Shown here one piece after another: positions 35,797 to 46,324 of a stretch of DNA of 64,000 nucleotides. A program made the translations under genes and the position numbers. The stretch comes from Adineta vaga (lineage: Eukaryota; Rotifera), in assembly GCA_021613535.1 (NCBI GenBank), contig CP075494.1:15872001-15936000 (forward strand), in the 5' to 3' direction. Within the stretch, counting starts at the first letter, position 1. Each line of letters begins with the position of its first letter. The notes beneath the pieces were generated by a model. The model was not told the DNA's origin. It did not search any database and saw only the letters and a list, made by a program, of their open reading frames with translations.

Positions 35797-36045
35797 TGAA
35801 AACATTCCTTTCACCTTTCCCTTTTCCGCTCATATGTAAATTAATCTTGAACTTATTCTAAAGAATATTTTATCGAATAAAGAAAAAATAAGAAGCTTTT
35901 TATTTCTTATTAGAAAAAAACTGATTTGATTGGAGAAGACAAAGTGTTATTACTCAAACGAACGTTCTCGAGAAAATCTTTTTCATATAAATATTGATTA
36001 ATGATTGATAAAAAAGAAAATTTTCTTTTCTTTCGGAAAGAAAAA

Positions 36046-36623
36046 ATGTTGATTGAAATTCACTATGGAAATGGTTCGATTTTACTTGTTAATGGAAATT
36101 GTCGAGTAAATGAAGATTTGTTTTTAATTTTAAAAACTAATTAAATTTTCTTTTTTTGAATAAAGTCAGTGAACTTTGTAAATTATATTCGAAAACATTG
36201 TTGTTTATCATCAACAATTCCAATTGACTTATGTTTATTAAATACGGGTGAACCACTTCATCTTTTATCATCACAAACAAATATTGTTTCTGCTGATAAA
36301 CGTCGTTTTCCATTTCATTCTCATTGTGTTTTAACACGAATTGAAGGTTGAAATGTTTTTTGTCTTTTACAAAAATCAATTGATTTTATCTGATGTTTTT
36401 AGAAGATGGAACATATATTCCATTATTAAATGATTCATCATTAATTACAAATGATTTTCTAACAAAATTAAAACGAGCAACAACAAAACCAATTCAAACA
36501 AAATCAAATACAAAAACAACAAAACAACAAGCACAAAAACTTTCAATTGAAAAACCTAAAAGACGACGAAGTCTTAAAGCAGTTGCAATTGTAGCTACGA
36601 TTGTTAATAATTTTAAACATTAA
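36046..36623 (+). CDS. CXorf65-like small protein
   Basis: Three exons: 36046-36105, 36166-36346, 36403-36623; 153 residues. The N-terminal domain reads MLIEIHYGNGSILLVNGNCR, NFVNYIRKHCCLSSTIPIDL and CLLNTGEPLHLLSSQ, which resembles the N-terminal domain of animal CXorf65 proteins (short strand, V/FN.NC, YIRK, IDLCD, G.L..L). The C-terminal part is Lys/Gln/Thr-rich and basic (EKPKRRRSLKAVAIVA). Function is unknown in animals; orthologues are reported from ciliated and testis tissue (recalled). Junction phases agree. Exon 1 is only 20 codons, and its donor GTAAATG is preferred over read-through, which would stop after 34 codons. Confidence 0.6.
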
Positions 36624-39438
36624 ATTCTATTATTTCAGAAAACTATAAATTGGAAAAAATCTGTAATTAAATTAATAAATAAAATTAAAAGGATTTACAT
36701 GATAATATTGGAATTTAATTAGAAATATTTATTTGATTTTCGAACAATTTATATTCAATCTGTATCATATTTTTATCGAAATGATCGTGTGCTGACACTT
36801 ACAGGATTTGGATATGAACATTAATACGTGAAATGATTGAAGTTCTTTCGATCTCTATGGCATCTCATAGATACTATACAGAATGTAAGAAATTCACGGG
36901 ATCGAAAGGGTTATCGATAAATAACGAAGAAGAAGAAAAAAAGATAAACTATGGAATACACAGTGATGGAAATTTTATATGATAATATAGAATAGACGAT
37001 TGAAATAGATAGATTTAGATGGAATAAAATCTAGCTACCATAACCCTCGCTTGACGTTGTGGGGTCCAAGAGGCGACCCACTTCACAGCTTTTTTCTAAA
37101 TACTATTTTAGGAGGTTATGTTTCCAATCAGTTTTTACATCTAATCTCTAGTTTTTTGCTGGTAGACACTAGCCTATATTAGAAATCGGAAATAGCTGTA
37201 ACGGAGAAAAAGTTCAGGTACGGGTCCTAGTGGACCCCATAACAGCTATGGTGTTATTATCGTATTTTATACGCTGATATTACAACCATTTACTTTGTTA
37301 CAGTGTTGTGTCATTCTCACGATCTCTTGCGATTGATTTTCATCTTTGCTACCTATTATAAAGATTCATACTTAGTAAAAAGTGTATGAAATCAGTCATT
37401 TTATCGGTCAGGATCACATTTCATTGATTGCTAGTGAAATATTTGATTTTCTGTGAAGAGTTATTCTGGTTTGCTGAATGTAAGACGATAAAATAACATT
37501 CATGTTTACATTTTTTCTGTTTACATAGCATGAATCCAATTTTGAAACTAGAATTAAAATCAATTGGAGATATTTTACTAAAAGATAATAATAGAAGTGA
37601 TTATTCTGTCAATGAAGATTTAGAATCTGATTCACGATAATAATGATTATGAACCTATTGTTTCAAGCTCAGACGACTCATTTAGTGATGAATATACAGT
37701 GTATAGCATCCCATCGACAACAGTTCAATCTATAAAACTGTCAGTTTTTGTCGGCATCATTTGAAAAGGATGTTACTCAATCCTTATTTATAGTACAAAA
37801 CACTCTTACAGTGTCTAGCAAGAAATTCGATGATATCCTTCGAAAAATCGAACCGTCTATGTCTTTCTGACACACAGTTGGAAAGCCTTAGTGACGCTAA
37901 AATGTTCGTTTTTTCTGAAATTTCATAAGCGAGTTCAGACGGACCCTTAAACAACTACGGAGTTAAAAAATGAGAACATCCACGAAGGGTTAATGCATGA
38001 TTTTCTGTAAAAATGCAAAAAAATGTGCATTTTCGGCAAGATTGTCATGAGTTTTTGGGAACCTTGCGAGTGTTTTAGAAGCAACTTTTTTTATCAAAAG
38101 ATGTGCCGTTTCACGCTCTTTAAGGTCATGTAAAGGTTTTCCTAGACACTCGAAAGCTGGCGTGACAAAGACAACAACAATGATAAAAAACACCCTAAAA
38201 AAGAACCAAGAATGGTCGGATTTTTTGTATTGTGATGAGTTTTTCTCACGAATAAAAAATCTAATGAGATATAAAATGAAGTAGTTTTACAGAGCAACTT
38301 CCGCTCTATTCAATGGTATAAGATGATGTTACTTTTGGTCAAACTTTCATGATAAAAAATTCAATAAACCAAAGCACTCGAAAAACCATAGTTTTTGACA
38401 TATTGGTATTTAGGATTAAAACTTCCGGATAACCGAAGTACTAGAAGCTTTTGTCCAAAGTTGATAAAACTTTGGGTTTATGGGTAACTTTTTATGCTCT
38501 TTCACTCTAGCTGGTCTATTTCGCTAGTCAAAAATTTTCGGCACCCGGCTTGGGTGGTGATCTCGTGGAACCTCTCTTAAGTTGGACACAAGACTAAAAA
38601 GGGACCCAACTGATGCTTTAAAGATTGCATCACTAATAAAAAAGTTGATTAAGAAATGCAAAGATCACTAAATTTTTGAACACTGTATTAAAGTACAGTT
38701 AGAAGGCTATATAAGGTGATTTGTCTCAATGAATGACCAGCTCAAGTGTACATGCAAAAAATATTCTAAAGACAAGAAAATGAGATAAATTTTTATTTCG
38801 ATATAATTTGACGACTGCTTTGGACATCTTTCCTCTTAGATAAGTTCGATGTTACGTTCAACAGAAATTAAAGAAATGTTACTCAATCGATCATCAGTCA
38901 TTCTGTTTCTAGTTGTTGTTCTGATCATTTCTCTTTCCGAGAACACTCTTTTTACATATCTTCAACGGTATTAGTATATATTGTATTTTTTTACTAATCT
39001 AATAAGCGTTGAGACAGCCCGTATGTAGATCAATACTTTAGATCTGCAATAGTTTCATTATTGCAAGAAGATGTTCATAATATGGATAGTTGACATTAAA
39101 AGTTAAGCTCTTTCACTTCGAAAAGATTTGTGCAAGAACAGACGTTCATTTGTCTAACTTCTTTCGCCTTACTAAATTTTGGGTAATACAGGGTCCAAAG
39201 CTCGGTGTTAGAGCTGAGCCGCCCCTGGTCCTATGCTGGTTGCGCCACTAGTTCCATCTAAGTGCATAAATGCACTTTTTTATCCTCTGATAAATTCATT
39301 TTCATCTCTAGATGATAACTTACTATAATAAGAACCTTCAGGCAGACAGAAATAAGCAACAATTTTCTTTCTCTCATACTTATTGGCTAAAAGAAACAAG
39401 CCAATAGATTTTTTCCTCCGGTCATTAGATGTATATGG
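36624..39438. other. Long gene-free region with element fragments
   Basis: At 37030-37250 inverted segments (GTTGTGGGGTCCA and GTGGACCCCATAACAGC) suggest a short TIR element, with an internal GGGTCCTAGTGGACCC palindrome near 37222. At 37530-37705 short frames (LELKSIGDILL, then DYEPIVSSSDDSFSDEY) resemble the acidic N terminus of a piggyBac-type transposase, interrupted by a frameshift. Nothing certain beyond this. Confidence 0.4.
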
Positions 39439-39844
39439 CAGAGATGGGCAAGTCAGAGGTTTCTACAAGTCAAGTCACTGACACAAAAACCTAAGTCAAG
39501 TCGAGTCAAGTCGCAATGCTTCCCAAGTCAAGTCAAGTCAAGTCGCAATACTTCCTAAGTCAAGTGGTTTTTGGCCTAATTGTGACATAATTCAGGTCGA
39601 AAAGTAGCTACGAAATCTTACTAAGCTGGCAGTTATGCATAATTTATCTAACAGATGAATGACAGACATAATTAGATCGGTTTTCCGTGGTTGACTTGTA
39701 ATTTGACCTACAGGGGAAAGCCCAAGTCCAGTCAAGTCAAGTCAATAGCTTCCAACAAATATCTCAAGTCAAGTCAAGTCAAGTCAGACTTGGACTTGAC
39801 TTGACTTGTTTCAAGTCAAAAATGACTTGACTTGCCCATCTCTG
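39439..39844. mobile_element. hAT-type MITE with 8-bp target duplication
   Basis: Begins CAGAGATGGGCAAGTCA and ends with its exact reverse complement TGACTTGCCCATCTCTG. It is flanked on both sides by GTATATGG (39431-39438 and 39845-39852), an 8-bp target-site duplication as in hAT elements. The 406-bp body is built largely of repeated AAGTC/AAGTCA units in both orientations, so it can fold into long hairpins. No coding capacity. Confidence 0.9.
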
Positions 39845-40208
39845 GTATATGGTCCTGAACAGATTCATTCACAAATTTAATATTGAATTAACCAATACGA
39901 TTCGCGTTTCTATGAAAAAAGATCAATCATCTTTGTTAGTTTAGTGTTAAGTTTTCAGTCTGTTTGACCCCTGTATGAACATTTTGACAACGATATCGTT
40001 CAGTTGAAAGAACAAAGCTTGCGCGTATCTCTTTTCGTCCACATTTCAAGAAGAAATTTAAACTAATTAATGAACGGGTGTGTCAGGTATGAAATTCTTT
40101 TTCTATTTTAGATTTAAATATTCATATTCTTTCCTCTGCTTCGCACTTATTTGATATTATATATATTGTTCCGTTAAATTAGCAAATTTGGGATTTGTTT
40201 TTATCGAG

Positions 40209-41532
40209 ATGTCTGATTTACACTCATCGGTAAGAAAAATAATTTTCTTCTGATTTTTTTCGTGTTAATTTAGTTTAGTTAGAGAGTAAAAAATTTTTAT
40301 CAATTCAATATAATATTAAAGTCACTGGTTGATATTCCTTGTAGGAAATGTTTTGAAATTTAATAGAACAAAGAATTTTATCGTTTCTTTGAAAATTCGA
40401 TTGCTTTTGTACTGTTCACTCGTTTTCATTGAGTTTTGACGAATGAACTTGTGTAATTATTTCTTTATTTTAGACTAGTTCGGATGAACAGTTATTCGTT
40501 CTCAATCAGCTAAATAAAGTGCTGAAATTTGTGCCAAATGAAAGAACATTTTATAATTCTCAAATCAAGCTATTAGATCGAACATATACTTACATTTATG
40601 ACAGATCCAAATGTCAAATTGAATTACCAGAAATTCCACGTGAAAATATAATAATATCATCTTTATTAAGCATTCGTCAATTAATTGTCAGGATTGGTGT
40701 TTTTTATGAGAATGATTCCACTATTCAATTATTTTTTGGCAGTGGTTTATTATGAAATAACAAACTTGTTTTAACATGTGCGCACAATTTCGATGCTATT
40801 GAATGTGAAAATAAAATCATTCGTTATAGCAAAATTTTCATATGTTCTTTAGATCCAGCAAATGAAAGATTATTTTCCGTGTTTAATCCTAGTGATGATT
40901 TAATTGAAGCAAAAATAATTCGTCGTGGTTTAATACAAGAAAATATGTCGGATTATGATGAAACAAAATCCAATACAACTGATCTTGCTATTCTTGCGTT
41001 AGATAAACCAATGAAAGATTTATCATTAAATGAATGTTTTGATCCACAGTTTACTTCATTTTTATCCAATTCAAATCATATTCGAATTAATTCCAAATTG
41101 TTTCTGATTAGTTACAATGGAGAATTAACTGACAACGACGACTTAAATCCTTATAAATATGAGAAAGGTTTCGAAAATGTAACGATTGATAAATTAAACT
41201 TTTATCATAACGTTAACCACAAATCAGTTTCTATTGGACGTCTTATACAAGAATCATCTTCATATGATCCGTATGCCATGCATAGTTGTAGTACATTAAG
41301 AGGAGCAAGTGGAGGTGTCTTATTGGATTCAACTGGAAGATTTGCTGGTATACATGTTGGAGTAGCTAATTCAAGAAAACGAAAACAAAATGAGTTTTTC
41401 TTTAATAAAGATACATTTAACAAGTTTATACCAGTCACTTCAACAGCATTTCAAGAATTTATTAATCAATCAATTATACAAAATATTGATAATGATGAAT
41501 TAGCACAAAAATGGCGATGTGATACTAAATAA
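40209..41532 (+). pseudogene. Trypsin-like serine protease with in-frame TGA
   Basis: Exon 1 (40209-40229, seven codons) and exon 2 (40474-41532) are separated by a 244-bp intron. The protein has a chymotrypsin-fold layout: GSGLL, then TGA (40753-40755), then NNKLVLTCAHNFD (catalytic His), TTDLAILALDK (catalytic Asp), and RGASGGVLLDSTGRFAGIHV (catalytic Ser). The frame is continuous on both sides of the TGA, which replaces a residue in the loop before the catalytic His, where Gly is common (GGA to TGA is one change). No signal peptide is visible, so it is probably intracellular, as in trypsin-like domains fused to sensor proteins. All three catalytic residues survive, so it may be a very young pseudogene, a read-through gene or an error. 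Confidence 0.6.
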
Positions 41533-41744
41533 AGCATGTTCTTTTGCATTTCTTTTTATTGATATCATCTTGTTACATATTATATATTTGTCCTTTACTT
41601 ACTGTTCATACTTATTTTAGATCATTATTTACAACTGCTGTTTCATCTGATATTATTAGATCAAATATCGATAAATTTTATTGCAACGAAACGTATTTAA
41701 TTTAATGTTTATTTTTTAGTTCACTATTGCCGTTTCTTTCTGAA

Positions 41745-42065
41745 AGTAATTGCTGACATATCTCGTTACAGATCATTTGTATGTTTATTTATATAATACT
41801 TTATTTTCCATCAATGATATTGGGTTTTCTATATATAACTGGTTTATCGAGAAATATTGGATCAGATTTTTACTTAACAGATTTGTATTTATCTTATTTT
41901 GTTGGTTTACTTATTCCGTATTTTTGTTTAATTTCATTAGCAAAACTTCGAAGAAAATTTCAAGGATGTTTAAGAATTTATCATCAAAAACCAAATCGTA
42001 TTGTTCCACAAATGATTACGATGAATCGTTTAAATGCAAATAGAATTATTCAAATGAAACAATAA
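41745..42065 (+). pseudogene. Receptor-like fragment with last two TM segments
   Basis: The frame MFIYIILYFPSMILGFLY followed by LSYFVGLLIPYFCLISLAKL and a basic tail (RRKFQGCLRIYHQ) looks like TM6-TM7 and the tail of a rhodopsin-type receptor; LIPYFCL occupies the NPxxY position. A possible acceptor (CGTTACAG at 41765-41772) precedes it, but no upstream TM-encoding exons were found. Probably a fragment or terminal exon. Confidence 0.35.
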
Positions 42066-42378
42066 TAATCTTAATTATTCTTATTTCAAATATGATATCA
42101 AAGAATCGACTTATCAGCAGATGCATTTGATATAATATTCGCATCATTGTCTTAGAAAGATTTTCAATAAAAAATATTCGTTGTGACTCATGGATATTCA
42201 TGTCAAATCTTTTCGTAAAGGATTAACTTTTGTCATACAGAAAATGTGATTATCGATAATGTTTTATTGATTCAGGTGTGAGACAAAGATGGTTGAAAAA
42301 AAAATAATAAAAACATTAGAATAATAAATCAATCTATAACCATAATAATAATAAATCTTTTTATATTACAATGAAAAT

Positions 42379-42723
42379 TTAAGAAATGACACAACATGAT
42401 AAATTTGGTTTAGGAAGTTTTTTTCGATGATAATGAAGTTTTTTTGGTTTATAATATTGATTTAAATTTCGTTGATTAAGATCAGATCTTGGAGGAATTT
42501 TGGGTGTGGGAATATCAAAACGTTTTGGAACAATTGGAGGCGGAGGAAGTGATGGTGGTGCATCATATCCATCGACACGTGGTGGAGGGATCGGTGGAGC
42601 GTGACGTTTATGTGACTTTCGAATGGGTGGGGGAGAAGGTGGTGGAGGTGCTGTACCAATTGGAATGTCGATTAAACGAAATGGTAAATCTTCAGCTTCA
42701 ATAAAACGTGTATCGTTACCCAT
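42379..42723 (-). CDS. Proline-rich small protein with C-terminal CAAX-like motif
   Basis: 114 residues. The middle is strongly proline-rich (APPPPSPPPIRKSHKRHAPP, PPIPPPRVDGY, SLPPPPIVPKRF) and offers PxxP-type SH3 and PP-type WW ligand motifs. The last residues are LSCCVIS: CVIS fits a CAAX box with Ser at the end, the form used for farnesylation, and the preceding Cys could be palmitoylated. The N terminus is MGNDTRF. This combination suggests a membrane-tethered adaptor; the role is inferred. Frames on the opposite strand are shadows. No family recognised. Confidence 0.6.
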   Translation of the reverse strand: MGNDTRFIEAEDLPFRLIDIPIGTAPPPPSPPPIRKSHKRHAPPIPPPRVDGYDAPPSLPPPPIVPKRFDIPTPKIPPRSDLNQRNLNQYYKPKKLHYHRKKLPKPNLSCCVIS

Positions 42724-43479
42724 TTTGTTAATAAAATAAAATAATTGTTTCGTCTTTTCTTTTTCAATAGTTTATGAAAAATTCCAACACGTTTCAATTG
42801 ATAAGATTCGATCACGTTTCTTTATCATTCCTGTTTGATTGAAGACCTACTCATTATTTATATACATATATACACTCTTATTCATCATTTTCTATTCTTC
42901 TTTTCTTTTTCGTTCTTTCTTTTTATCAACATCAATTATCAGATGTTTTTTCTTCACTCTGTTTTTCAATGATGTTTTTTACTCATCAAATATAATTGAG
43001 TTTTGATTTTGAAGAAAAATGTTATGATATCTTTATTTAGAATAATTTCATAACAATCTGTACATATATAATTACATATCATAAACTGTTCTATATTACT
43101 AATATCGTCTAGTTAAAAATTTACTGCTAGATCAAGGTTGAACATATAAGCTATGCTTTAATAATGAAATCCAGTAAACATACGTTAGACATGGTAAAGA
43201 AAAAGAAATGAAATATGTTTACGGTTATCATATACACAGTAAAACGACAGCAAACATGAAAGAGTAAACTTATAAAGTTAACATAAATCTTTTGAAAAAA
43301 TAACTATATAACAGCATTTTGAAAGTAAGAGTATTGATTATCATAGTATTCATTTAGCACATTGCGTGCTAGTCGCTTATCTTTTCTATTCTCTAATAGT
43401 GGTTGGTCACACGTTTATGTTTGTTGTTGCTATGTCAATCAAATTAATGATCAATTATTATCATCTTGAGTTTGAATAT
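42724..43479. other. Intergenic
   Basis: No exon recognised; AT-rich with a pyrimidine-rich stretch near 42890-42930. Confidence 0.5.
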
Positions 43480-43873
43480 CATTTTGAAGTTAGAGTTAAG
43501 ATAAATTTAATAAAAATATGCGATGTTGAATATGAAAATCATTTAAATGAACACAAATTAAAGCACTTAAAAATCGATGTGATATTGAAACTGGATTCGG
43601 TGAATATTGATATGATAATAAAAGTGGTTTATATGGAGTTAACTTCTTGGTTATCCAATAGTTCGTGAAACATGTTGGTTATTTGATCATTTAGGAAATG
43701 TAGATTATAAAGGTAGTTCAATTCCGATAATTAATCTTTATCTGATTGGAAAGAAAAAAAAACGGAGACAACTTTTGGAGTTAAAGATTAAGTGCAGAAA
43801 ATTTCAATGCGGATAATTCACAAGGCTATATTAATGTTTCTGGTTATTGTCCAGTTGAATATGGATTTTAAAA
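43480..43873 (+). pseudogene. Frameshifted coding relic of unknown family
   Basis: Pieces in different frames read as protein: ETGFGEY (then stop) YDNKSGLYGVNF, then VRETCWLFDHLGNVDYKGSS and IPIINLYLIGKKK, then SAENFNADNSQGYINVSGYC and PVEYGF before a stop. At least two frameshifts and stops. No family recognised. Confidence 0.45.
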
Positions 43874-44655
43874 ACAACTGATATTAACACATCTTTCTTC
43901 GTGAAATAAAGAATCAAATGATTACAGTATTGCTAAGAATTCTACATAAATATCTATTCGAAACGAGGGACTACGCTAACAATAAGCTTTTTCAAAGTTA
44001 TTGACAGTTTAGTTGAAGACAATGTTGAATAATATCACCAGTACATTACGTTTTGCAGCGATAACCACTATGACTTTAGATTCTTGTCATAATTGATTGT
44101 ATAATATATGGTACAAGTAGTTCAGACATCTTTGTACTATGTAAGAACTATCAGTTGTAAAAAATTGGTTCGTTCTCATATAAATATATTCTCTGACTAT
44201 TAACTTCAAAAGACGGTTTTTTCCGTAGATTTCAACGACATGAATTAGTCATTGAAAAATTCTTTCTTTTGACGTGGAACTATTGGTAATTGTATTGTCT
44301 CATCATCTAGTATCTATAATCTCGAATTGCTCTCTTTCCTTCTGAATAACCTCATCAAGAAATCAAGATATGTGTTTATTTGATCTTTTAACCTTGATAT
44401 TCTTGAATAGCAGATGGGTTCAAAGTTCATACCAATAGGATAAACGGATATACACATCAATTGTTAAGATGTTTGATTTTATTCAAAAAATCAGACAGGA
44501 AAATAAAAGAATTTTTTTTTGGTTTTGAGAGCAATAGAGAATCGAACTAATTTTTTTTGCATACCTAACGATCGCAACTACTTCAGTATTTATCAGATCA
44601 AAATAAGTCGATTATCTTATTAATTTGTTTAATATTAATTATCCCTTATTTTCTA
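43874..44655. other. Intergenic
   Basis: No exon recognised on either strand. Confidence 0.5.
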
Positions 44656-44762
44656 TGTTAATTTCAATGACGAAAGGTGTTCGTTCAAAACACGAATATT
44701 TCAATGAATATTTAACAAAAGAAAGAAATGAATTAAGTATAGTCAGAGAAAAAGTGAAGGAA

Positions 44763-44825
44763 CCATCTTGAGGGTGTGGGTGTGGGGTGAACACTAGCCA
44801 ATCATCTACACCCTCATCTACATCG
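44763..44825. repeat. TGTGGG-bearing hairpin repeat, copy 4
   Basis: CCATCTTGAGGGTGTGGGTG TGGGG, centre TGAACACTAGCCAATCATC, then TACACCCTCATC. Inserted into coding-like sequence. A partial copy on the minus strand at 56091-56107 shares CCATCTTGAGGGTGTG exactly. Confidence 0.65.
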
Positions 44826-44999
44826 ATACCATCAAAATTTCGAAGTTGAAGAAGAATTTTATTACACGAATCGAATTAACGATTTTTATACTACTCAAAA
44901 GATCAAGACAAATTAAATCAATTTATTAAAGCATTCCAAGAACAGTTAAATTTATCGAATCTTCATGTGGATATTTTAGAGTTACATTCCTTAATCAAA

Positions 45000-45092
45000 A
45001 CCAAATCCTGTCAAATCCAAATCTTGTCGAATCCGTCAAATCCGATTCTAGAACCGAATTTGGATTTGACTGGATTTGGATTTGGTCCAACT
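45000..45092. repeat. AAATCC-rich inverted repeat inside decayed gene
   Basis: The left half begins CCAAATCCTGTCAAATCCAA; the right half, reversed, begins CCAAATCCAAATCCAGTCAA. About 93 bp able to form a stem. It interrupts coding-like text between LELHSLI and LDQLKNL. Confidence 0.6.
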
Positions 45093-45671
45093 GTTGGACC
45101 AATTAAAGAACTTATATGGTGATGTGGCGAAGGAATATTGGTCATGTAAAGAAAGTCATCAAATGAAAAATCTTTTGATAATGTCTAGTTATAAAAAGGA
45201 ATTAAACATTAATTCATTAAAAATCCGAATACACGATGGATTTTTGCAATACATTAATAATATTGAAGGAGATGTCGATGTTAAACTTGGTGATGATATT
45301 GAAGGTCGATTATTTGATTTTATTAATGATCAATTATCTGATGTTAAAGGTCCATTATCTAGTCAATTTCAAGATCAAATAATTGGTGTTGAAGTACGAT
45401 TATTAAACTTCTTTTACCTGATACAAATCAAGATGAATCAACTGGTGGTAAAATTCTTTTACCTGATGCTAGAAACATTCAGGAAGCCAGTATTGTTCAA
45501 GGAATTGAACATATCAATGAAACAAATGACGTAGTTCAAACACGTTTACATTGTCCTGCGTGTGAAGGTGAAATTCAACGTCCACAAGTACATGTAAATG
45601 AATTCAATACACAACAAGAACAATATATATTCTGTGATAACTGTGAACAGGTTATAGCATTCGATAATTAA

Positions 45672-46324
45672 ATTTTATTTTGTTATTTTATATATTTTTG
45701 ATTTGCACAACAAAATAAAAAATACGAAGAATTCATATATATTCTTGTTTTTTCAAAATTAATATTTGGTTAAAAAGAATATCAAGAGGGAAAACAGTGG
45801 ATGCCTGAGATCCCTGAAAGTATAATAAAAATCTGGAAAATCCTGGAAGTATGAAATCCGTTGTTTCCTCCTTGGAATTGACAATCATATTGATTATGAA
45901 ATGTTCAGTTATCTTGACGCTAACAACTGTAACAATTAAATTCATGATATGTCTCTTCGTGACAATGATAGAAATACGTGATAGAGAGTTGTCCATCCAT
46001 GAAGATTGAGTTTTTTTCTTTGAATAATTTTAAGGGAAAAATTATCGTTTTTAAATTATCTAACAATAGCTACAATGAGATGTGCAATTTCAATCTAATA
46101 AAATATTACGATGTTTAAAGAAGCGAAAGTTCATATATAAAGGAATATCTTGTTGTAAATCCTATTCGTTTTTAATTTCTAACATGGCTTTTTATTTGAA
46201 AAAAAGAAACATGTTTTGTTTACATATAAAGCTCAACTTTTATTTTTAATCAATGAGAAAAAACAACACTTCTATTTCCTTTTTTGTCCTTTAATAAACA
46301 AATATACAAAGTCTTTCGTTTGTT
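45672..46324. other. Intergenic downstream of RPB1
   Basis: No exon recognised. Lies beyond the 3' ends of both flanking genes. Confidence 0.5.

Larger units (their letters stand above)
44656..45671 (+). pseudogene. Decayed gene with C-terminal zinc-ribbon, broken by two hairpin repeats
   Basis: The first segment reads HEYFNEYLTKERNELSIVRE and KVKEPS, where the hairpin repeat at 44763 begins and gives TGA. Coding-like text resumes at QDKLNQFIKAFQEQLNLSNL, HVDILELHSLI, then a second inverted repeat (45000-45092), then LDQLKNLYGDVAKEYWSCKE and onward with acidic text (YINNIEGDVDVKLGDDIEGR). A one-base shift near 45405 leads to LLLPDTNQDES and a C-terminal zinc-ribbon-like pair CPAC...CDNC ending IAFDN. 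The insertion pattern shows the repeats moved into a gene. Family not recognised. Confidence 0.6.

Noticed and set aside
40753-40755. Selenocysteine reading of the in-frame TGA in the protease
   Set aside because: The position is a variable loop before the catalytic His, not a redox Cys site, and no SECIS-like structure was evident in the 3' flank by eye.
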